Part shown: in pieces, positions 52,101 to 62,600 of the stretch
Layout of the letters: every line of letters begins with the position of its first letter
Numbering within the stretch: the first letter of the stretch is position 1
Notes under the pieces: generated by a model
The model's input: only the letters and a program-made list of their open reading frames with translations
What the model was told of the DNA's origin: nothing
Database searches by the model: none
Position numbers and translations under genes: made by a program
NCBI RefSeq assembly: GCF_048128805.1
Contig: NC_136008.1
Coordinates: 20,626,459 to 20,690,458 of the forward strand
From: Centroberyx gerrardi
Lineage: Eukaryota > Chordata > Actinopteri > Beryciformes > Berycidae
Length of the DNA: 64,000 nucleotides
Reading direction: 5' to 3'

Positions 52101-54313
52101 GTTTAACGGCTCCCTCTTCTTCAGCACTATCTGTAACATGGAAAACCAAGAGAAAGGGGCAAACACTTAACTTCAGCAGATTACAAGACCATTATAAGCA
52201 TAGATAAACTTTTCTTATAAAATAATCAAACATCAGAAAGTTGTGTGACAACTTAATATCACGTCATTAATTGCTCCATATTAAAAAAAATCATAACCAT
52301 AACATTCTACCATCTTTCATTGCAAGATAACTTCTATTTAACATTCACTTGTTTATTTATGTCACTGAAAGTAACTGTTTCATCTAATTTGAGCTGCAGT
52401 ACAACATCCTCCAGGAGACGTCCACAAAGGTTACAAACTCGAAAATGTATATATTCTGTATATCAATATTTTGGCATCTGATCAGTAATATCTGATCTTG
52501 GACTGTACCTTCTGTGTTTTCCTGATGGTGGGGGCCATGTCTTTGAAGTAGTCAGGCTCTTCTTCTCCATCGCTGGGTGAAGGGGGAACGTTTCCGTTGC
52601 CGCCCTCAATCTTGATACTAGTGGGAGCTTCTTCATCCCAAGAGCTCCATTCTTCAATCTCTGCCTGCACAGACTAGAGAATAAAACACAATGGGACCCA
52701 ATTTCAGAAGTGGAAATTAGGAAATCGACAAGGCATAGGATACTTTGACCGAAACCAATGACACAAATTTGATATTTCTGAAGTGTTTAGAACAGAGGTT
52801 GACTGATGTATAAATTAGGTGATAAATTACATCAGATTAGAGCTTTTTGCAAATCATAATCTGCTGTCTGCATGAGTTTGGTAACAGGAATAGTTGTGAT
52901 GACAAGACAATTCTGCCATCCATTACGAAATCAGGAAATCATCTCGCCTAGGGCGTCAAAAGGGCCAGAACCGCCACTGCTCTTAACTGTCATGACAACC
53001 AAACTTGCTGGGAAGTCATAGCAATGCGTTTGAAATGGCTGTTCAAGGTTGAAGCAAGGCTTAACTGTCATTTGGGGGTCCAAGATAACATTTTATGGGG
53101 AAAAAATGTTATTTCAAAACACTGGCAAATATTGGTTATTTAAAATAATCTCTATCACCACATTTATACAGTATGTTCACATCACAATATTAATAAAAAT
53201 ATGTGAGCGTATGTTTTTAATTTTGTTCCATTTCTCCTCCATCTTCAGTCACAATACTAGCTCATAAAGCCATACCCATCAATCCCAGAATTTCAGGCTT
53301 GCTCTGGATTACTCTGATTAGATGAAATGCATGCAAATTTTGAAATTCTGTCCATTACTTCAGTCTTCAGTTTGACTTGCCAAATGGACAGTTTTGTGCT
53401 TCCACTGTGCTAAAACGCACATGGAGAGAGGCCTACTGGGCAGCTGCTGTTGACTGATACAATACTGACCTGTTTTGGTACAGATGATGAAAAGTCCACT
53501 GTGGTTGGGAGAGTTATTTGATCACCACTGAGCTTACGCCCCCTTCCAGTCCTGTAGAGGAATTCAAAAAATAAAGAATACAAAATAATTAAAAAAAAAA
53601 GACAAATAACCCATTTAATGCAAAAAAAAAAAAAGTAGCAGCAACCCAAGGAACACCATTACCAGACATTTAGGTAATACATACATTCCCTTCTCTCGCG
53701 TGGGGACACCAAACTCAAAAAAAGTATGTGTACAAATCTGGAAATTGAATGCTGCTTTGCTTATCATCACACATATATACTTTGTAGAACATGAATTAAG
53801 ATCCTTTCTAAATCGCTAGGTCCCACTGGTAAATCAGCATACATGTAATCCACCAAGCACCTCTTACTTCAATAAAATGTCAACATTTAAAATTGGTTTA
53901 ATTGTTATTTCCACAATCTACTTCCACCAAAATACACCATGGCGGGCAGTGGCAAGCAACGTGAACCAGTTCTCAAAGTTGAAATTTTATTGAAATAAAG
54001 TGCTGCTTGGTGGATCAGATGTATGCCAAATTTACCATTAAAAATCTCACAATTTCTAAAAGGTCTTAGGTCATGTTAAAGGAGGTATGCATGTTTGTCA
54101 ATAAGCAATGCAACATTAAATTGCCCGAATGTTGAATAGAGTTTGGTGTGACGTTCTCTCCATATAAGAGAACAGCATGCGTTGGACATTATTTTCCAAA
54201 GTGTTCAGTTGTGCTTACCTGCATATCAACCGTTTAAAGAAAGAAAGCAAGTTGGCTAGACATGTGCAGATCTTGAAAAGGCGGAACTGAGTGATGGCCA
54301 TGATGAAATTGAG
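49137..54313 (-). CDS. ebag9: EBAG9/RCAS1 (estrogen receptor-binding site associated antigen 9), six coding exons
   Basis: Family knowledge: a small Golgi/secretory-pathway protein that modulates regulated exocytosis. Coding parts in transcript order: 54219-54301, 53470-53551, 52509-52673, 52020-52130, 50240-50331 and 49137-49254. They total 651 nt, or 216 aa (human 213). The N-terminus MAITQFRLFKICTCLANLLS is the conserved Cys-rich membrane-associated segment. Then follow GRGRKLSGDQITLPTTVDF, EEWSSWDEEAPTSIKIEGGN, DYFKDMAPTIRKTQK, KKREPLNYLVPDGSAGFSSR and the Trp/acidic DNWQEDTNAWEDE. The C-terminal basic coiled coil runs QQKLAEREKRS to KLS. Exon 1 starts 12 bp upstream of the ATG at an acceptor (TTTCACCAG), so a noncoding first exon lies further upstream. 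Exon 3 could instead start at 52664, which removes SVQ. A transposon relic sits in intron 1 and several others lie in introns 4 and 5. Confidence 0.93.
49650..50199. mobile_element. Possible hAT-type element with GGTGCACCGATACC end (ebag9 intron 5)
   Basis: The right end reads, reversed, AGAGGTGCACCGATACCAAT, typical of fish hAT relics. The left border near GATAGTATCGGGTGATCC is tentative. It ends 41 bp from exon 5. Confidence 0.45.
50692..50963 (-). mobile_element. TTAA-flanked MITE, 272 bp, in ebag9 intron 4
   Basis: Right end TCTTGCCTATTGCAGCTTTAA is the reverse complement of the left end at 7437. Left end TTAACTGCAACTACTGCACA is more decayed. The block next to the right end (GATTTAGGCTGATAAGGC, GCAGCCCCA) matches the 7437 copy reversed. 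Confidence 0.7.
51112..51758 (-). mobile_element. Fish MITE of the AAAGGGATAGTTCGG type, in ebag9 intron 4
   Basis: The right end reads, reversed, TTAAAGGGATAGTTCGGTTT. The left end (TAGTTCAGTTTTGGGGGATT) is a degenerate inverted match. The interior GAGTCAGATGAACTCGTGG and CATTTTTATGTCTCTACATG are familiar from a common teleost MITE, from memory only. Confidence 0.65.
53822..54180 (+). repeat. Unclassified dispersed repeat, copy 1 (ebag9 intron 1)
   Basis: Shares TTGAAATAAAGTGCTGCTTGG, TAAAAGGTCTTAGGTCATG, GCAACATTAAATTG and GTTTGGTGTGACGTTCTCTC with the copies at 54716 and 57241. There are no clear inverted ends. Confidence 0.65.
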
Positions 54314-54715
54314 CTGGTGAAAAAGAAAAGAGAAAATATTAGGAATTGGATTGACATTGATAAAATGGTCTCTTACTTTGCCTCCCACCCCCAGGGTATG
54401 TATTATGCCACGTCTTCACTAGAGTAATATTTTGCAGGGTTGCATGAAATCAGCTATAGCTGTTCAGCAGCCCTTAAAAAGCAATGTGTTGGCGTATATG
54501 GACAATGAATACCAAGAACCGTCAGTCATGCTATTCCCTAGCTCTTGCATGAAGAGCCCGTAAAGCCTCCATAAAAACTCCATAATACAAAAATGTGAAT
54601 TGTATGTGTCCTTGCTTGTCGGCAAAAGGGCATGCATGGTAGAAGATGACTTAAAACCTGAATCATAAAAAGCAAAAAGCACTCATTTCAATGACATTTT
54701 ATAATGGGTTCGTCA

Positions 54716-54985
54716 CTTATTCCTACAATTTCCTTCTACCAAAATACATCATGGAGGGCAGTAGTGACAAATGTGAACCGATTCTAAAAGTTGACATTTA
54801 AAAAAAAAAAAAGTGGTGCTTGGTGGATTACTTTCATGCCGAATTTGCCAGTAGACCCTGAGGATTCCTAAATGACCTTAAGTCATGTTCTAACGGGTAT
54901 GAATGTTTGCCGATAAGCAAAGAAATATTAAATTGACATATTTTTTAATAGCGTTTGGCATGACGTTCTCCTACACCACAGAACG
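54716..54985 (+). repeat. Unclassified dispersed repeat, copy 2 (upstream of ebag9 coding exon 1)
   Basis: Matches copy 1 through CTTCTACCAAAATACATCAT, GGTGCTTGGTGGATTAC, CCTTAAGTCATGTTC and GTTTGGCATGACGTTCTC. Confidence 0.65.
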
Positions 54986-55339
54986 GAACGTATCGAGCTA
55001 GTTCCAAGGATGCATTAGCTAACTAATCTAGCTATATGTCTCAAGATTAGCTTTTTGCACATCTTTATCATTGGTGCAGATACTCACCATGCACGGTGTC
55101 AATACACAGTATGCAGAGCAGCTGGTTTTGATATTTTCTTGAGTGTCAGAAGAAACGAGTTCATTTATTTGGCTAACCGTAGCTTGCTAGCTTAGCTCAC
55201 AGAAAAACATGATATCTCTATATCCTATAATTGTCTTTGCAAGACGACACATTTGCAGTAGCTATATTGTTGTCATGTCAAAAGCATGGGAGAGTCGGCT
55301 GCTGACTCCAGTTAGGTTTCATGATAAAACCCCTAAAAA

Positions 55340-55400
55340 TGTGTCGTCGCTTGTTCACTGTCCCATGGCTGCCATCTTTGAACTGGGAGGAGCAGGAACA
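55340..55400 (-). promoter_or_regulatory. Possible ebag9 promoter with YY1-like site
   Basis: On the minus strand this reads AAAGATGGCAGCCATGGG, a close match to the AAGATGGC core of YY1 sites found at many housekeeping start sites. It lies about 1 kb upstream of the ebag9 coding exon. An unseen noncoding first exon is required by the acceptor at 54313. The identification rests on the motif and position only. Confidence 0.3.
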
Positions 55401-56539
55401 GGGAAGTACAGCAGCGGCGTGGACCTGCTACCTTCAAGTGCTGTCAGAAAAGTCGAAATAAAATAAATCTATGTTTAGAAAATGTCTGTCAATAGTAAAA
55501 GTGGGCCCAATTCCAGTCTGCAAATGTGGACTTTAACCCTCATGTGTGCGCTTTCCTATTACTTTGCCTGACACAGAGAGCAGTGTGAATGGTAAGTGCC
55601 AAAATTAAGGAGAAGCAAGCAAATGCGTCATTTTGACTATCCACACTCCATCACGTCTGTTTGTGCTGCTTTGCATGCATGATCCAGCCCGAACACCTTT
55701 TCTGACCTCTACAGACCTGAAACAAAGTTGTTTTTATAAGAAACAACTCACCACGAAAAACATTGTTTAGCTGTGGATGGAAATGGGTGTTTACGAGGAG
55801 CACTTGAAGGTAGCAACCTACCCATCCTCATGACAGAACTAATCTCAGAACTAACATTCAAAACGCATTTAATCACCTGTGTACATATCTTTGTATACTT
55901 GTGTATATGGTTCCGTGTTTAATTTGCAATTATACAAAAGAGATAAACAAAGAAAAAAAACAATAACAAAACACAAAAGCACAGCAGCAGAGCAAATGAG
56001 GCAATACCAAACTGCATCCATGACTCAACGGAAAAAAACAAGTAGGCTATAATATAGTAAGTAGTAATTTGCACTAAGTAATACAAGCGATATGCGATAA
56101 CAAATGAACCAGTGTCTGCCTCGAATATGCGCCCCCTTGAAATGCAGAAGACTGTGTGGTTTGATCTGTACGCAGGGCTGAGCCGGATAAACCGGGCGGG
56201 AGATTAGTTTGCCCTTAATGCATTTTATTCAATGATCAAGTTGCTTATATGACTACACGAGTTGAAATAAAATACAAAAAATAACTTGTACCGTCAAAGA
56301 CTCTTGCCTGTCAGACATTTTATCCCAGTTATTCACTCAGTGGTGGCTAGTTAATAAATATGTCATATAATGTATCACACAAAAATGAAATTACATAATT
56401 GAATTTGCCTAGCTCATAAATAACCGCAGGTATCGCAACTGACGACGTTTTACAAGAAACGTGCCCTCCGTTTAAGCTTTGTTGGCTGCAATGTAAGCGG
56501 GCGTGAAACGCTGGAAAATAAACTTAACGCACCCCTGTC

Positions 56540-56683
56540 GTCAGTACAATTCATCCAATCAGCTCACGACGTGGGTGGAAGTGGCTGATTTGAAAACCGG
56601 GTAAACCCAAACAGGCAGTTCAAATTGAGTCTTTATCGTGCCGTAAACGTAAAACGAGATTAATTTGTGACACCGTAAACATG
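56540..56683 (+). promoter_or_regulatory. ttk: ttk promoter: CCAAT box plus CHR-like element
   Basis: CCAAT at 56555-56559 lies 30 bp upstream of TTTGAA at 56589-56594, a match to the cell-cycle gene homology region (CHR). NF-Y CCAAT boxes spaced about 30 bp from a CDE/CHR are the hallmark of G2/M genes repressed by DREAM, a class to which TTK belongs. The first exon ends ...AAACATG with donor GTGAG at 56684. The start site is inferred to lie between the CHR and the ATG. Confidence 0.55.
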
Positions 56684-59600
56684 GTGAGATGGATTTGATA
56701 AAAATGTTTTGTTAGAATATTATTTAGGGTGTGTTTAGATATGTTGGACTTTGAATATCTGAATTCCGGAGTGAATTACGAGGGAACTAGTTTGCTAACC
56801 TAGTTAACCTTTAGCCAGATCGCTACATTTAAGCTAACTTAGGTTAGATGGTAAACACAAGACATACTTCGTTATTCGGCTGGTTGTTAGAATTTGTTTG
56901 ATCGGCTAACTTAGTGATCTGAAACAAACTAATGTTACCGTTGACGTTATATTTGACCCAGCTAGCTAACCAAATATGAGTCATTGCACATTTACGCAGC
57001 ATAGCCGAGCTAACGTTAGTGTTACCACAATATTGTATTGTTGTAGTGTATTAGGACTAAATCACAGCCTGCAAACTGTCACTGTCATTCCCGTTGACAC
57101 ATCTAGCCCCATACGTACAGGAAGATCTTTATGCCACACTCCATTATAAATATGGCAATTTAATGATGTCTTGTTTTTCGCCAAATGTACATACCAGATA
57201 GAACATAGGCTACGTTAAGCTAATTTATTAAACGTTAGGGTCTACTGGTAAAGTCGGCAAACCGATATTCGCCAAGCAGCACTTTATTTTAATACAATTT
57301 CAGTTTTTAGAATTGTTTTACACTGCTCGCTACCTCTCTACCCCTGGCCCAAGTAGATGGTGGGAATAACGGTCTAAATAAAATAAATTTCATTGAAATA
57401 AGTGCTGCTTGGTGTGTTGAATTTATGCTGAATTGAAGAGAGGCTTCTAAGGACATGTAAAAGGTCTGTATACTAGGTATGTGCCTTTGCTAAGGAGACA
57501 TTAAACTGCCAGATTTTTGAAAGGAGTTTTGGTGTGACTTTCTCTCCATGCAAAAGAGGGCACATATCTGGGCTAACTCATATGGTGTACCTTCACCTAT
57601 CCCTCAATTTCAGATGGAGGAAGAGGAGCATACAGACAGAAAGCAGCAACTTGCCATGCTTTATCAAAAGCTCAACAAAATTAAAAAGTATCTCAACGAA
57701 GGTAAGTGTTTATCCAATTGTCCTCCTGTCATTGTGAGATGAAAATACATCAGTCTGTTTTTTTTTTGGTTTGTTTTTTTTTTTTTTTTTATTTGTCAGT
57801 ATGGGATAAACTGATCGTAATACCTCACACTTTTGTTACAGATGACACCGACAATATTAACCAGGTCATCGGCTCAAACTCTCCCGAAACTTGTCTGACA
57901 TATCTGATGGACCTGGAGAAGAAAGGTGACCCTCACCTGGATCGTAACCATCTCACCAGGCTCATGGACTTTTATACCAGAGTGTTCTCAAATATGCCAT
58001 TGGGAAAGCACTGTCAAAATGAGAGCTATGCCAGGATGTTGGTCAGATTTGCAGAGCTGAAAGCGTGAGTAGCTATAATGTTTAGCCTACTCTTTCAAGA
58101 CCTTCTTTAACCTCTTTCCGCCTCCGATTGCATCAGTCGATTGGGTAGGCCTGAAGCTGAAATAATCAATCAACTTAAGTCATTTTGATATGCTTATCAA
58201 TTGACAGCTTGGTGGATATAAAGCCTTTTTTCCCCCTTTTTTTTCTTCTACTAGAATCCAGGATGTCAATGAGGCAGAAGCCAACTTCAATGTGGCAAGA
58301 TCTCACAGCCAGAATTTTGCATTTGTCCACATTGCACATGCACAGTTTGAGCATTCTCAAGGTAGAGAGAGATGCCTTTTGTTGCTCTCGAAAATATGAA
58401 CAAATATATAAAGACTATAACTCATGACTTGAGTTATTATGTGTGATGTTTCAGTGTCTGCTGTCTCATCTTACCAGGCAACACAAAGAGAGCCATTTAC
58501 ATTTTGCAGAGGGCAATTGAACTGGATGCCAAACCGAAAGAAGTGCTGGAGGCTGCCTTACAAAGCCTGCAGACAGGAAAAGCACAACTTGTCTGTTCTG
58601 AGGATAAGGAAAATGTACCAGGTCAGTATTTATTATGTTTGACACCATGGCATAAAACACAGTTGACCCACTTAATTGATGATGTACAATGAATTAGTTC
58701 TGAAAATCACTGTTATAACCAAAAAATGTTATCCTTGTTCTTTTGTTCGTAGTATGCTTTTCCCAACTGATTTCCATACTTTCTTATGTTTTCTCTTCAC
58801 CAGTATTACCCAACAATAATTTGCACGATTCTGCCAAACATGGCTCAGAATTCCAAAAGGTCTGCAAGAACTCAGACGGGACAGGCGACTTACAGCTCCC
58901 CACTATTTTTGGTTCAGGGTAAGAATAAAACAAGTGCTTTCAATTTTAACCAGGTATTTATTTTGTTCTAAAACATAAAATCTTACATCCATCCCTCTTC
59001 TCCGGCCCTCAGGACAGAGCCCCTGAGTGGATCATCAGATGACCAGCTGCCAGGATGGAGGTCTGGATCTCAGTGCAAGAGAGCTGTTGGCTTGGTGAGA
59101 GTTGGATTTCATCCTGCCAGTATTTTTTCCCTATACTTGGCCAAAGGGTAGATGCAACTGATTACTGATCAGTCTTTGAAGTTGTGCTCTGACCTTTTGC
59201 TTTCCAGCCAGGGAGAGTTCCCATAGTTTCCCTCTCTATCCCAGAAATGAATGTTGACGACAGCGATGGGATACCCTCAAAGAAAAGTGATACATTCTTG
59301 TCCAGGTAATTATGTAGGACGGGGATTTCCACATTTTTTCATGACAAGGACCCACAGATAATTAGGCATTCGACCATGAACTTCTATATTATTTTGTCCT
59401 GAGGAATGGCATCTGAGAAGATTTTTGTTGCTAGCTATGGCTTTGTACATATGACATAACTGTCTGTACTGGAGGTGGGGAGGTAGCAGTAGGTATACTG
59501 AAACCTAGGATGAAAATAGTCATCACTGATGGAGGACACACACTTTTATGTTGTCTCAAACTGCTTAATATACTTTGCATTGTAATTCCTGAGTATATCA

Positions 59601-62600
59601 CTCCACTGTGTAATTGAAAGTATTGTAATGCCTTTTTCATGGCATTGCATTGTTGTTACCTAAGTGGAATTTTAGTTGTGACTGTTTGTAGTTATGTAGG
59701 CCACATTATGAGTCTTAACTGTTTCATTTTGTTTCAGGCAAACATCTGGTTCAAGTACCAGCTCAATGTTTGCTTTATCGTCCTCCAAGAAAACTGCTGT
59801 TGATGGAGATTTCCTCAGTCTTAAAGTGAGTAAAAAGTGAGCTTGTTTTTGTGGTTACTGGTTTTGGTGTCTAGTTGGCCAAAGAAATATTAAAGGAACA
59901 CTTCACAATTTTTTAACCTTATCTCCATATATTGGTCCTCACTAATACATGCAAATTCAAAAAGATTTTTGAATTTTGGGACTTCCCACAGCCCGTCTCC
60001 AAGACACAGCAAGTAGACAGACATGATGCTGTATTAGTGAGGACCAATATACGGAGATATGGTTAAAAAATAGCAAAGTGTTTCTTTAAATCTGTCTTTT
60101 GCATTGCTGTGTTCCCAGCCAACAATTACCAGTCCAATGCCTCGCCCCTGGGAGGACCAGACAACGGTGGACTCCACCACCACACTCCTTTACAGGCAGG
60201 ACAGGAGGGACACCTCTAGGATGGAAGGTACTATATCATCGAGAGAGTATGGCACACCGTACATCCAGCGCTGTGTAGTATTTAGACATTCTTACTGCAG
60301 AGCTGTGTGGACAATGGGACATTTACAGTAATTTTGTGTCGTTTTGATAAGTTTTGTTTTTCCCTGGCAGATACAACTTACAATTTCTACCAGATCATCA
60401 ATTCAAATTCCCCCGAGTCGTGTCGGACATATCTGCTGAACCTGGAGAAGAGAGGCAACCCTCACACAGACGTGAACCTCCTTACTAAGCTAAAGGACTG
60501 CTATTCTAAAGTCTTCTCCAGAATGCCAATAGGAAAATACAGCAAGAACGAGAGCTACGCCAGAATACTGGTCAGATATGCTGAACTCAAGGGGTGAGTG
60601 TGGATGGAAATATCTACATTATAGTAAAGGCATTTTGGGATGGGTTTGTGGAGGAAGTATCAATTCTAGGTGTGGTATTGATGGTATGGGGGTGACTAGT
60701 GCCTGAACTGGTATACTATATCCATTAAAGGTAAAAATGCATGGCATGTATTCATACATAGCCTCAGGTATACAAGTGTGTGTCACTGGATGTATTGGCC
60801 ATCTGATCTTGTTCTGTAGGGTCAAAGAATATGCGTGCTATCCTGTAACCCTGACCAAGGCTGTTGCAGCCAGAACATGTTGGCTTTTAACATCAAAGCG
60901 TTGTCAGTTGTTCTCTAAGAGTAGCTGCTTTTTTTTCATTCTTCTGTAGGATTGAAGACCCAGACGAAGCACAGGACCACTTCATAGTTGCAAGATCCAA
61001 CTGCAAAGGCTTTGCCTTTGTCCACGTGGCACACGCCCAGTTCGAGGTCTCTCAAGGTATACTTCTCCATATACAGTATTATTATTTATTGTAGTTGTTT
61101 TACAGAAACCTGATATGTTGAATAGATACACTCAGCACATTTCGTATTTGTCAGTTAAAGCTCCCGAGCTAGTAATTCTGTGTGTCTTTCTTAACGGTGT
61201 TCTTAAATGCATTACCGTATACATTTATTTACAGTCATTTGGCAATAGTGACAGCAGGTGCTGTCACAACAGGCCATCAACAATTTAAAGATGTGCACGT
61301 CCAAATGCTCCTCCACTTGTCTAGACAGCCCTTGTGTAAAATCAGTATTTTTTAAAATGCCAGGATGTTATACTGTTTTTTTTTTAGTTTATATGATTAG
61401 ACATTGACAAAATGCTATCCAAGGAATAGTTTAAAAAAACTACTCATAATGTAGTGCATAACTGTCAAATTAACCATCATAATCAGAGAAAGTTACAACA
61501 ATGTGACACAAGTCGTGTATCAACATTATGTCCTCAGCATGGTTTAAATGTAGTATATTTCAATTGGCATGTTTACAATATAATTATCAGGATATAACAC
61601 AGTTAATTTAGATGATACTTACCGCCAGAATTGCATATTGGCAGTATTTAGACACAGTGACTATTTTTGCTGTGAGCAGGACAAGAAATGTGCATTTTAT
61701 AGGAGCATGGTTGTGTAAATCTTGTGTAAATCTCTCACTTTTCTTCCTGGTTCCCCTTAAGGTAATGTGAACAAAGCAACTTCAATTCTACACAAAGCCC
61801 AGGCCTTAAATGCTAGGCCAGGCAAGGTGCTGGAGGTGGCCATGCGTAACCTTAAAGCTGGGGAAAAACAGCTGGTACCCACCGAGGAGGAGGAGTGCTC
61901 CCCAGGTAGAGTTCAGAGTCAGCTTCCTAATGGTATCAAACTACTGACCGTATGTCTGATTCATTCTCTAGGTCAAACTAGTGGGTGTAGTTAGTCAATT
62001 TTTATAACCATCTTTCTTTCTTCTAGATTTGCAGAGCCATGGTCCACGAAGGGTGGCAACTTGTGGGGGGAAACAGGAGTTGCAGATTCCTGCTCGGGTG
62101 TCTGTGAACCGGTCTGTGGAGCAGCCTAAACCTGCCAGCAAGGAGCCTTTATCGGCGTGGAAGATGCCAGCTCTTGTTGGCCGGCATTTTTCTCCAGAGG
62201 TTAGATACATTATTTTGGGGTTTCAGTCAAAAAAAACTGTCTTGCTAGCTGTGTTTCCAACTGTTAAATGAATTTCAAGCAAACTTTTGAAATGTCGTAA
62301 ACAAAAGTGAATTAGGTGAATTTCCATCAGCTGGGTTGAAGCATCCATGAGAAAAATGGAATGGAGTCTTTTATTAGTAGTATTTGGCAAGCTGTTATAG
62401 TTCTTATCTGTCAGTTAATGTTGGACATATTTAATGCGACTAATGGCCAAACAACCACGACGGGCAACCTTATACATGGGAGATACAGTCAGCAGGTATA
62501 ATATTTCATGGTATTAGAGTGACACTTGAGAACTCTTGAACAGTTGTGCAATGAGATCGAACCAAGCCTGCATCATTATTTATTCAACAAATGTGGTTCA

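Larger units (their letters stand above)
58804..60227 (+). other. ttk: ttk inter-TPR linker exons 6-10
   Basis: Five exons (115, 82, 98, 88 and 109 nt) of Ser/Thr/Pro-rich, probably disordered sequence. Exon 8 begins PGRVPIVSLSIPEMNVDDSD and exon 9 RQTSGSSTSSM. These resemble the GRVP and RQTS segments that follow the single TPR domain in human TTK. Intron 8 holds a hAT-like relic and intron 9 a 200 bp hairpin-forming MITE. Confidence 0.85.
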
